This document shows positions 20,646-32,500 of a stretch of 64,000 nt of DNA, piece after piece. A model generated the notes under the pieces. The model had not been told where the DNA came from. It saw nothing but the letters and a program-made list of their open reading frames with translations, and did not search any database. Position numbers and translations under genes: made by a program. Within the stretch, counting starts at the first letter, position 1. Every line of letters starts with the position of its first letter. This DNA is from Sarcocystis neurona (taxonomy: Eukaryota > Apicomplexa > Conoidasida > Eucoccidiorida > Sarcocystidae), in NCBI GenBank assembly GCA_000727475.1, contig KL647301.1, positions 620,001 through 684,000 of the forward strand, written 5' to 3'.

Positions 20646-23100
20646 CGGCTTCTTTCCACGGCGATCCCCTGCGCCCGTGGTCCTCATTCTACGGCGACCT
20701 CGTCTCTGACATCTATGTAATATGTAACTGCGGCGGTAACTGTGTGTATGCCCGGTGCACATAGATATCTTATATGTGTAGGCATGAATGTGTACAGGTA
20801 TATAACAGCTGTACTGTAGAAGGTTCTGGATTGTCTAATCATGCATACATTTGGCTATGTGGGCGGGTAACTCTGTGTCTACTTGGTGCAGCGTTATGTA
20901 CATGTAAACTCTATGTGTGTGGGTGCACGCACACAAGCGTATGGGAGCCGTGTGGTAGAGATTGCTGGCCTGACCCATTTCTGAGCAGACATAAAGACAG
21001 ACTCCCATCTTTTCATGCAGGCCCTAAACACACACACACACGTACGCACCGCCGAATGCATGCGTAAGCACAAGGTGGCGGTGGCGCATGTAGCAATTTG
21101 AAGCACAGGTGAATTTATCATTTTACAGCACTACATAGTTATCTGGCGACGCTTGATGAATTCCGCTGGACAGAAGAAAACGCCAGTTTCCAGAGCTGTC
21201 GGACACACTAGTGCTGTGCTACATTATCTTCGGCTGCTGCTCCATCGGCGCCACACAGACCGCACCACCATCCCCAAGTATGTTCCTGTCTCTTTACTTC
21301 TTACCGATCACCCACGTGTATGCACATATCAATTTACGCAGTAGACACATTTATACACATATATTTATTTATATGTTTATGTATGTTAATATGCACAAAG
21401 CTAGGTATTTTCACACGATGGAAATACCGAACACAGTGCACAGAAGTATATCACGTCGCTTCTGATCACTGATGCATATATCAATCTACGCAGTATATAT
21501 GTATATATATATGCGCACAAAGCGAGGCATTCTTATATATTAGGAATGAAGAACGCAGTGTATAGGGGGGGGCCTATCTATATACTGTGAAAAGGTGGGT
21601 ATTTTCGTGTAGTCGTCCCGCAGCTGTGCAGCTCTTCATACATCCATCAACGGATAAAAACGAAGTACACATATTTTTACCACCCACATATTGGACGGAA
21701 TGGTGGTATATGGCAGTCTGGCCTGCACTTTGCTTCTTTTCTTTCTACGTACGTGTGCCCCACACACATGTATATGTGTCAACGTGTGCGTCTCTCTGTA
21801 CATTGTAGCACCGCCTCTGTAGACGATTCTCTCCGGACTCGATATTTTCTGTGCATATTTGCCGTGCAACGCTCTGCAGCCGAGACACAACGGCCGCGCG
21901 CGGTTCCTTCTCTTCTCTTTTTCTTCTTCTTCTCACTCTCCGTTGGTATTCAACGTGTCTCTTGAGGAGTTTTGTGTAGGGCTGTTCTTCCCGCTCGTGT
22001 GTCTTCTGTAGTGTCCACATATGCACACACCCACACACACACAAAAACGCGCGGGTCTGCACTTTTTTGCCGCAGTTGTAACTCCCGTTGTCCACTGACT
22101 CTTCCCCTTCTTCTTCTTTTCTTATTTCTTCTCTTTTTCACCGTCGGAAAGTCCTTATTCGTGTGGGTGGGGACACCTACACATACGTAGCGCAGGCGTA
22201 CAAGCCAGAGTATTCTCTACGACAGCAGGTCACTTGGCCGCTGTGTGTGAGCAGGAGTATCCCTCCAACAGCTCCGGTGCTGCATATATATACAGACAGA
22301 GAGAGACTGTGCCACCGTATGTGGCCGTCCTTCCACGTGTACTGCCAACCAGCAAATATATCTTCTCTATATATATGTGTATATAGACATTTATATGTGT
22401 ATGTGTAGGACGAGAAGATTAGATAGAGAAAATCGGAGAAGAAAGCGAGTTAGGGGACAGAAAAAGAGACTGAGGGAGAGACGCACTGCTGAAGACTGAC
22501 GGCAGCACCACACACAACGCAAGGGTAGTCTTTCTGCTTCATATACGCATATGTGTACATACCCGTCTCTACCTGTACGTCTATCTGTCTATATATATAA
22601 ACACCTAGACCTGTACACAATATATACACAATATATAGATAAATTTTTGTAGGGGGAAACGAACCGTTGAGCTGTGTGTGGTAGAAAACTAGTCTGCGCT
22701 TCTCATATCTGTATATTTACCTCCTGAGATACGGAGCTCTCTGTAGATATGTGTGTGCGCATATCCCTGCGTATACACGCTTATGTAGACTTTCCTCCTA
22801 TCCTCTACTTTCAAGTCGTATTCCTGCGAACATGTCTACAACTTTACGTATCTACCTGTACCAACATCTACATACGTACAGGTACATACATGTGTGCCTA
22901 CATACATATATACATATACCTATACATATACACATACATATATATATATAGGTGTCCACATGGATATTCCCCTACATTTGCGTCTCTGCAGATACAGGCA
23001 GATATTTCTCCCTGCGTCCCCGAGGAATTCAGGCTGTCTGCCTCTCTCTACGCACATACGTGTCCCTATTTATCGTCACAAACGAATACATATATATATA
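20646..23100. repeat. Microsatellite-rich, gene-poor DNA
   Basis: Scattered (TA)n, CA and TATGTG tracts. A diverged direct duplication has a period of about 150 bp (CATATCAATTTACGCAGTAG near 21325 and CATATATCAATCTACGCAGT near 21474). A purine-rich run lies at about 22410-22490. Open frames translate to low-complexity strings. No gene is supported. Confidence 0.55.
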
Positions 23101-23104
23101 TACC

Positions 23105-23475
23105 TCTATAATCTGTACGTAAGGCGGTACACATATATATATATATATATATATACGTATACCTTCTGTACATTAATGGGTACATATATATATATTTATA
23201 TACGCATACATTCTGTATGTAAAAGCGCATATACATATATATACACACGAATACGTAAGGGGGTCTATATATATATATATATGTATACACTATATGCATA
23301 TACATATATATACACACGAATAAGGGGTCTATATATATATATATATGTATACACTTCTCTAATCTGTACGTAAGGGGGTAAGTATATATATATATATATC
23401 TATATATACGTATACGTTCAGTACGTAAGGGGATACATATATACATATATATATATATTTGTACGTATATATATA
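23105..23475. repeat. TA-based minisatellite upstream of the large gene
   Basis: At least five diverged units combine a (TA)8-12 run with a spacer such as TCTGTACGTAAGGGGGT or ACACACGAATACGTAAGGGG; unit length varies around 55-65 bp. The array ends about 80 bp before the inferred start codon of the plus-strand gene at 23553, so it would lie in its promoter or 5' UTR. Confidence 0.8.
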
Positions 23476-23552
23476 TATAGATATGCATGTCTCTCTTTGG
23501 GTACATTTCTGTAGATGTATCTACGTATATATATTCATGTATATATATGTAT

Positions 23553-26500
23553 ATGTTAGCGAAGATGAAGACGCCAACGTACACGACACTTCGACAAGAC
23601 TTCTTCTGCAGACTGGGGAGTCGTTTTGGCGCCTTGCATCTGAACAGCAATTTCAGTAGCCGCCCAACTGCAGAAGAGACCGGCGTGGCGTCAGACCGGC
23701 CGATGATACTTCATAAAGTGAGTGCCAGTCGCAGCAGTAGTACGCGTCTCGTCTTCAACGTTTTCAGCAGCAGGGGGGTCGTTTTCTGCAGCTGCTACAG
23801 CAGCAGCACCAGCAGCACCAACCAGGTCGGCAGTAGGAACTGCAGCAGTCGCCTCATGAGCAGCAGCAGCAGCTCCCTCAACAGCAGCGGCGACAGTAGC
23901 AGCAATTTAGCTGTCCAGAAAAGCAGCAGCAGAGCGCGTGGACGTAGTAGAGCGGACTGCACCAGCTACGAAGGCCCACACCAGTCGAGAGAGCAGCAAC
24001 AGCAGCAACGAGTGCCCTTCGCTGAAGTGTGTCCTTCTCCTATTGACGCTGCTGCCGACACTGCAGCTTCCTCTTTGTCCTCTTCGTCTTCTTCTTCCAC
24101 TTCCTCTTCGTATTGCCCCTCTTCTTCTTCCTCGTGTACTTCGTCTGCTGCTGGTTGCCTTCCTGCATACAAAAGAGAAGGTTCCAGTGCTGCTGCAGCA
24201 ACACACCGGAGACGCGTGCCGTGTGGGGCGGCTGCAGGCAGCAGCAAGACCGCGCAAATAAGCGCCTTGCTCCAGCAGCTGAAGGTATGTGCCAAGATTG
24301 ATAGCAGCAACACTACCAGCTGCATGCCTGCTCGATTAACAAATGCTCACTTAGTACGTTCTGAAGTATCGCAGAGAAACACGCGTGTACATCTCCGTAA
24401 ATATACGTATATACATATATGCATATATCCATATATATATATATATAAATGTACGGGGTAGCCACGGAGGATCGCGTCGGTCGAAACGACAGCCACGAGG
24501 AACGTCCTTCCTTTAAGCGTTTCCTCCTGATGCTGCTGCCGATGCTGCTGCTGCTGCTGCTGCCGTTTTTCTTCCTCTTCTTCAGCGGCGTGCCCCTATA
24601 TATACATATGCACACATATATACATATATCCATATGCATCTCTCTCTGTATATATCTTTGTACACCTATTCTAATACACCGATATATATATATATATATG
24701 CGTGAAATTTCAGACACCTGTTTGTACGTATGTGTACACAAGATTACGTATCCATCCATACATATATATATATTATACGTACATATACATATATATATAT
24801 ATAGGTGTATAAAGCCATTTGAGTGCTACGTACGGTGTACCGCGTACTCCTATTCTAATACATACGTATTCGTGTGTATGGGTGAAACTTCAGATACATG
24901 TGTGTACGTCTGTGTACACACGAGTACGTGTGCATATATATATATATATATATGTGTAAGCGCACTTGACTACTGCATAAAAAGTAGTCCTGAGCAGCAG
25001 CGGCGGTACGCCACGAAGTCGCGTCGAGTGGGAAACAACCGCTTCAGCGTATTTATACGCGTATATCTGTCATTCCATACGCTCACGCATCTGCTTTTTC
25101 ACATATATATATATATATATATGCTCTCATGAACAGGCGTGTATACCTCCACGTATACACGTATGTATACGTATACATGTGTGAACGCATCCATATATAC
25201 GCATGTATTTACATATATATATATACATATATATGTATACGTATGTACATGCGCACATATACGTATACCTCCATACACACCTATACACATATGCATATAT
25301 ATATATATATATATATGGTCATATGTTCATGCACACATACACTTAGACCTAATACACATCTATAAATATATGTATATATATATATATATATATGTATATA
25401 CATATGTACATGGACACATCTACATTTATTCCTCTATACCCATATATGCATACGTATATATATATATATTTACGTACATATACATATACCTGTATACAAC
25501 TCTGTACATATATGTATATATATATAAATATACCTGCCCACGTACACCTATACCTGTATACGCATCTATACATGTACATATAAATATATACATGTGTTTA
25601 TGTATGGAAGTACGACCGTTCATATGTGGTGTGCTCCTAAGTGTAAGTGTAACTGTGTATGTGTGGGGGCACACACGTATAGCAGGACAGGTGGACGTGC
25701 TTGTCGGTGTGTGGAAAAGTGAAGGAAATGACGCCGGGTGGGGTGGTAATGGTGGGGTTGCTGTTGATTTTGTATGTTTGAGTCTGCTGCAGTGGCGCTG
25801 CCTTCCGTTCAGCAGGGCGCAGCCGGCAGGGGAAGCAGCACCTCCTCTTCCGTTTTCTGGCAGTCTTCTCTCCTCGTCTCTCGCGGCAGCAGCAGACCGG
25901 CGGCGGGCAGCGCCGCAGCAGCAGCGGGAGCCTCACCAGCAGCATCGGCAGCAGGAGGAGCTGCTGGTGGAGGAGCAGGAGGAGCTGCTGGTGGAGGAGC
26001 AGGAGCACGGCGTGGGACCTGGCGACTCGTGGGACTCAGAGAGCAGCAGCAGCAGCAGGCGGGGGGTTGGGGGGAAGAGTCGTCGTTGCTGAGAGACGAG
26101 GGAGAGGCGTGGAGGAGAGGACGCGCGGGACGAGACAGCAGCAGCGGGTCGGAAGGGGCCTCGTGGGCGGCGCTGCTGCGAGAAGTGTACATTCTGCTGC
26201 CTCGCATGTCGGCTGCGCATGCCGCTGAAGCTGCTTACGCTCTCGCAGCAGGAGCTGGCGAAGCCCACGTCCCTCTTGAGCTGATGCGGCTGCTGCTGCT
26301 TCACGTCCTTCACAACACCAACGACCCCACACGTCGTCTCGGTCCCGTTACACTTCACCGGTAGGAGAGACAGCAGCAGCAGCAGCGACGTTCTCCGGCC
26401 TCTGCTCTCAACAGCAAAACACAGCACCTCACGACTGCTGTGTCGAATAGATACACACCAGGCGGATGTATCGCCAGTCAATTTCTCAGTATTATCTACC

Positions 26501-29500
26501 GCATGCGTTGGTCTTGACAATGCAAATATATATATATATATATATGTGTCTGTATTTACATATCTGTATCTATACGTATACGTATATGCATAGACGTATA
26601 TATCTATACATATATATATATGTATGGATGTACATATATAGGGTATGTATAACCAGTCAATCTCTCAGGACTGTCTATCGCATACGATGGTCTTGCTGAA
26701 TCAACTATATAAGCACTCATATATATGCGTGCTTATGTACATATAAATTTATCTACGTATTTACATTTCTATACATATACATATATGTACATGCATACAC
26801 ATGTATATATATGCGTATATATGCATATGGGTATACTTGTATGTATGTTAGTGTACAGAAGTGAATGTCGTGTAAGCATTAGATTGTAGACGCCTGTGTG
26901 TCTACTCCCACACGTATGCATATATTTACGTATCTACACATACATTTCCAATGACATATGCATATATAGATGTCAATATATCTGTGTGTATATATAAGGA
27001 TTGGCAGGTGTGTATGTGGATGTATATAGGTGCTTGTAGATGTATACGTGTACACCCATACTGCCCATCCGGCTTGTGGTGTTCCACTTTGAAGTTAAGC
27101 CGCTGCTGCTTTGCTTGGGTGGGTAGGCGGGAGCACGCGCTGCTGCTGCTGCTTCTCCTCCTCCTCGTCCTCTTCCCTGTCTTCTTCACACTGCTGTGGA
27201 AGGGGGAAAGCGCCACTGCTGCTGCTCCTCTTCTTGCTAGCGTTAGGCGGAATCCCGCCGCCGTGCTGCTGCTGCTGCTCCTGCGCCTGGGCTAGAAACG
27301 AGGAAGGCTTCTGCTGCCGGGCAGTATGCAAAAGGGAGAGCGGTGCTGCTAGTCCTTGTAGAAAGGTGGAAACTAGAGCAGCAGCTTCCGCTGACTTCCA
27401 TAGAAGATTGAGGAAGGGGTCGTAGTTAACGCGTCTCGTCGATGAACGTTCTGCCTCGCCACCAGCTCGAACGCACGAGCGATTATATATCCACACTTAC
27501 ACATATATGCGTACGTCTACACACACACACACACACACACGTGTGTATCTGCAGCGACGCATATATCTGTCTATCTATCTGTCTATCCGTCCACATGCAT
27601 ATACGTACGTACGCCCGTGTGTAAATGACTGCAACAGGTGGCACCGTAAATTGCTGTTGCAGCTGCTGAGGAAGAAGAGCCACCACAGACTGCCGCCGCT
27701 GCCTTCGTCGGCGGAACAGGGAAGAAGGCGCTACGTTTACTGCTCTTGCTGCTGCTTCTGCACTAGATAGTTAGAGAAAGTGCTGCTGCAGCTGGTGTTG
27801 CTGCGAGAGCAGCGGGATGCTGCCGTGGGAGTAGCGAAGAGCTCCTGCTGCTGCTGGTGGTGTCATTTTCGAAGCCGCGCGGTTGCTGCTGTTAACCAGC
27901 AGCCCAGCACTGTTGCTGCTGCCTCTCCTCCTGCTCTTAGGGAGAGGAATGAAAGTGCCTCCTTTGCTGCTGCTGCTGCCCTGGTGCTGAAGAAAGAAGG
28001 CCGAGCGCTGCATCTAGCGCCTTGCTCAGAAAGGCCAGCACACAACGGCGGTTGCTGCTGTCTGTCGGGAAGGGGACGGGAAGGGAAGTGCTGCCTGCCC
28101 TGATCCGCCGGGAGAACGAAGAAGGCGCTCCTGCTGCTGCTTCTGCTGCAAATATGCGTGTGTCTCCGCGCGCGCATGCATATACGGTCGTGGCTGCACC
28201 TTCCCTGGGTTCACGCAGACAAAGGCAAACATGCGTATCTGTCGACGCATGCATGCACGTATACAAAAGTATATTATATACATCTATGCAGATATTCGTG
28301 CTGTCGTTGCGTATATGTTGAACAGGGCACGTATGCGTCAAGATCCACGTATGTATATCTCTCTGCTTCTCTACACATGCATGCCTGCAGGAAGAACTAC
28401 GTCTTTACGTGGCTCGACCTGTGTGGACCTTCACATAAGAAGAGGTCTATACATATATGAACACATTTATTTGTAGGTGAGAAACACGCGTCCTCTGGGT
28501 ATGCTGGTCCACGTGTGTGGGGTGTACGTACACTACGTCTATGCATATAGATCAATACACATATATATATATATATATATAGTTCACGTGTGCGGCTGTA
28601 GAAATGTTTGAACGCAAGTGTTTCTATACGTGTGGCGTCGAGTATGAAGTTTCCTTGGCAGCAGTGCAACGCCTGCATAGACACACCTCACCTTTCCTTG
28701 TACGACTACGGCTACAGGAACGTAGAGGACCACGAGTGCATGCGTATATACGTGTAGACAGTAATAAGAGTCTTCTTGCTTAGAAGGAGAGGGTCTTGCA
28801 AGACGCAGAGCACGTGGCGAAGGTGAGGAGGGCGCGACTTCTGCTTCCGCATGCGAGAGCCGAGGAAAACGTCTCGCGAGACACTTCTCTTGCGGCGCTC
28901 TGCCACCGTGCTGCTTCATGGGCCTGTGCGGCTCCTAGGCTGCGGGCTGGGTGGTCGGGATCCGATGCTGCCGAGCCGTGTGCCCCCGAGTGCCGCTTCT
29001 ACTTCTGCTGCTTCTTCTGCTGCTCTTTCTGCGGCTGCGGATCCTGCTGCCGCTTCGTCTATGTTGCCGCTTGTACTGTTGCAACTTCCACTGCTCCTGC
29101 TGCTCCTTCTGCTGTGCTTCTACGTTTGCTGCTTCTTCTACTGCTCACTCGACGGTTGCGACTCGTATTGCTGCTTCTTCTATTGCTGCGCCAGCTGCGT
29201 GCGGCATCCACCCCCTTCTGCCGCTGCTGCTGCTTGCGGTGCCGCTCTTGCTTTTACCTATTTTGCCACTTCGGCCGCTGCTGCCCTTGCCTCTGCGACT
29301 GCTGCTGCTACTTCCTGAGCTGCTGCCCCTGCGTCCTCCTCCTGCGCTGCTGCAGGTTTCTGCGCGCGTGCTGCCTGTTTCCCGCGGCGCTGACGCCTCG
29401 CAGTCTACTAGATGACCTCGCAGTCTCCCTCTCTCGCTCTCACCGATCTTTATCAGTAGCGTCTCTGCAGCTGCTGCTTGACGACTTCTCGATTATTTAC

Positions 29501-32500
29501 CGTCCAGGGTTCCGGCCTCTCTTCCAAGCTGTAGCTGACAGACTAGCTCTGTACGACTGGCGTCACACCGCTGGAGCAGCAGCAGGTCCCGCAGCAGTAG
29601 CAGCAGCTCAAACAGCAGCAGCAGCACGTCAAACGGCGGCAGCAGTAGCTCAAGCAGCAGCAGCCGAAGCAACGGCGACAGGAGGTCCCGCAGCAGATCC
29701 TGTACCAGCGGCCCCAGGTCCCGCAGCAGCGGCAGCGGGTCAAGCAGCAACAGCGGCAACGACATCCGCTGCACCACGTCGTCGGGCGTCGGCAGCAGTG
29801 TCGCCGTCAACAGGAGGAGGAGGAGGAGCAGCGGCAGCAGTGCTACCGGCGGCCGCAGCAGATTTTGCAGGAACAGCAGCAGCAGTAGGTGCGTCAGGAG
29901 TCGGCAGAGAAGAAGCACACGCAAAAGAGGCAGTGGGAAATTCAGGAGCAGGCAGCAAAACTCTTCCCGGCAGCATAGCCAGAGAAGAAGAGGCAGAGGC
30001 GCCTACTGCTACTGCTGCCGCTGCTGCCGCTCCCCGAGCCGCTTCTTCAATGCGAGATAGTCGCAGAACGCCAGAAAGCGCAGGATCTCCTCCACCGCCT
30101 GCTGCTGCAGCTGGGCCAACGCCAAGGTGTGAACTCCCGGGACAACGTTTCCGTCGCTTCCCTGCCACAGCAGGAACAGCAGCAGAATGTGCCCCCGCAT
30201 TCGTCGGTGCAGCGGGCGCACGACAGGGAGCAGGGGATGCAGTGTCACCATTGCAGGCTTGTTTTTTCTTCGCGTCTTTCGGTAAGGATCTGCCACTGCT
30301 CATCGGCTACCTCAATCTGCTCCGCTGTCGAACAGCAGCTGCGTCCCTGCTGCTGCGCTGCGGCTGCCGACGTCCTGCAAATGCTGTGGCTCGCGTTTTA
30401 AAAAGGCGCCGCTTCTCTCCTGCGCTGCGGCCTCCCCCAAAGTGGCACCGCTGCTGCTGCGACCGCTGCTTCCCCGCTGCGTCGCTGCAGAACAGGACAC
30501 TGCGCTGCTGCCTGTTATCGATCGCCAGATCGCGCATGCGTGTAGCTCCTCGCCGCGCGCCGACGCCGCTGCTGCTGCACACACTGCTCTGTTGCGGCCG
30601 CTGCGCCCCTGCGGGGAGAGCAGCGAGACACGTACAGCGACGTCGTGCTGCTTCAGAGCTGTCAGCAATATCTCTGTTGCTGCGACTTTTCTTCGTGAAT
30701 GCTGCTTGCATGCGCCTTCTCTCTCATGTGTCTCCACTTACAAGGGGATATTCCGCCTTCCTCAACTTCCACAAAGACTTGACAGAACCAAAAGCAAGAA
30801 GCAGCTAAAAGTCTCCACATTACCTGCTCCTCTCTGTGTCTCGTCTCCTTGTCTCTCTCTGCACACGTGCGTCCGCCCCGAGAAAAGCATGCACAGCACC
30901 TCTGTATGTGTAGGCGGCACACATGCATGCACTGCCCCGTGGAGGTTGTTCGCACGGACGACGCACGCGTGTGGCTGCATGCGTCCACGCGTTCCGCAGT
31001 CGAAAGTGACTGCCTCCGCCCGCCAGTTAAACAGCCAACACGTCCACATTTTCCATCAAAAATGCTTGCATGCGCGCGAAAGGTGTCTGAGACTGCATGC
31101 GCGTGGACTTGTGCCTGTCTAAGACGGCGACACGCGCCTACGCGTGTGCGTGTCTCTAAGCGCGCATGCGTCTGTGCGTCTCTATGTCTCTAGAAGCGCA
31201 TGCACGTGTATGTTTCTACGGGCGCATGCATGTGCGTGTCTCTAAAAGCCCATGCAAGCCCATGCATGTGCGCGTCTTTAAAAGCGCATGCACATGCGTA
31301 TCTCTAAGCGCGCATGCGTGTGCATTTCTGGAGAGCTCACGTATGTGCATGTTCCTAGGAGCGCACGCATGTGATTTTTTAAGAACGCATGCATGTACAC
31401 GTTTCTGAGGGCGCGTGCGTGCATGCACCTGTGCCTCCCTGTGCACGTGTACGCACGCGTGCATGCGCATATGCGCGATTAAAACTGCATTTGTGCGCAT
31501 GTGCGAGACTGCGCGTCGCTGAGTCTTCCCATGAATTGCACGCGCGTGCATGCGGCATGAGAATTTCTTCACCTGCGGCAGAGGGACGGCCGGCGCAGGT
31601 CAATGAAGAGCCCGTGCGCGACAGGGGGAGGGTTCCACGCAGCCGCAGGCCAGTCATATCTCCACGTGCATTAGGCGATATTGGCTTCTGCAAGAAGTTG
31701 GCGCGTGTGACGCATGCGCGTACTCTGGTCGACAAACGCATGTTGTTTACTTTTTCCCTCTGTTCGTCTTGCTCCTTCTCTCCTGCTGCTGCTGATTCTG
31801 CTGCAGCGCGGACGGGTTTCCGACACGAGCGCTGCTTCAAGCGCCTCGCGGCCGTGCTGCTCGAGGCCCTAGAAACCCTACATGCCGACCAGCTGCGGCT
31901 GCAGCAGCAAACGACGCGCAGCTACAACAGTAGGCACCGTAACCGCGACAGCAGGAAAAACAACAGCAAAAGCAGCAATAGCAGCGGTGGGAGCAGTAGC
32001 AGGAGGAAGGAGAGCCGGAGCACCGTCGGCAAGAGTAGCAGCAGCAGTCTGAGGGCAGCGGCAGCAGCAGTAGAAGAAGCAGTACCGACAGGAGGAAGGA
32101 CAGCAGGAGCGTCGTCGGCAAGAACAGCAGCGGTAGTATGAGGGCAGGAGCGGCCGCAGGAGGAGGAGGAGCAGCAGCAGCGGGAGCGGTAGCAGGAGGA
32201 GCCGCACCAGTGGCATTCGCGGAAGCAGCAGCAGCAATAAGGGAAGCACTGGCAGCACCACGAGGCGCCGCAGCAGTAGGAGAATCAGCAGCACGAGATA
32301 GGGAAGCAGCAGCAGGATGAGAAGCGGCAGCAGCGGTGAGCGTAGTGGGGGGCGGGGGGGCACCGACGAATCGACGTGAAGGTTCCTGCAGCAGCCAGTC
32401 CCCTTCAGAACACCGGAAGCAGCAGCCATGACGCCACGCGAGGAGAGAGAAGCAGTCCTAGGAAGAGAACAGCTTTCTTCCACAGGCCCGTGCAGCGCCA

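Noticed and set aside
22749..25583. Many Tyr/Ile/His-rich open frames of 60-190 codons
   Set aside because: Direct translations of (TA)n and TACA repeats with no unique sequence.
28796..29400. First third of a 670-codon plus-strand open frame
   Set aside because: CTG repeats suppress stops in several frames. The coding signal begins at 29404, where an acceptor in the correct phase occurs; the earlier part is not supported.
30009..30296. Minus-strand helical frame (AVEEILRFLAFCDYLALKKR)
   Set aside because: It lies antisense to an exon of the large gene supported by a GTAAGG donor and phase match. Antisense amphipathic shadows are common in this codon context.
31134..31430. Regularly spaced repeats resembling a CRISPR array
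   Set aside because: The units are contiguous and diverged, without unique spacers, in a eukaryotic intron. It is a minisatellite.
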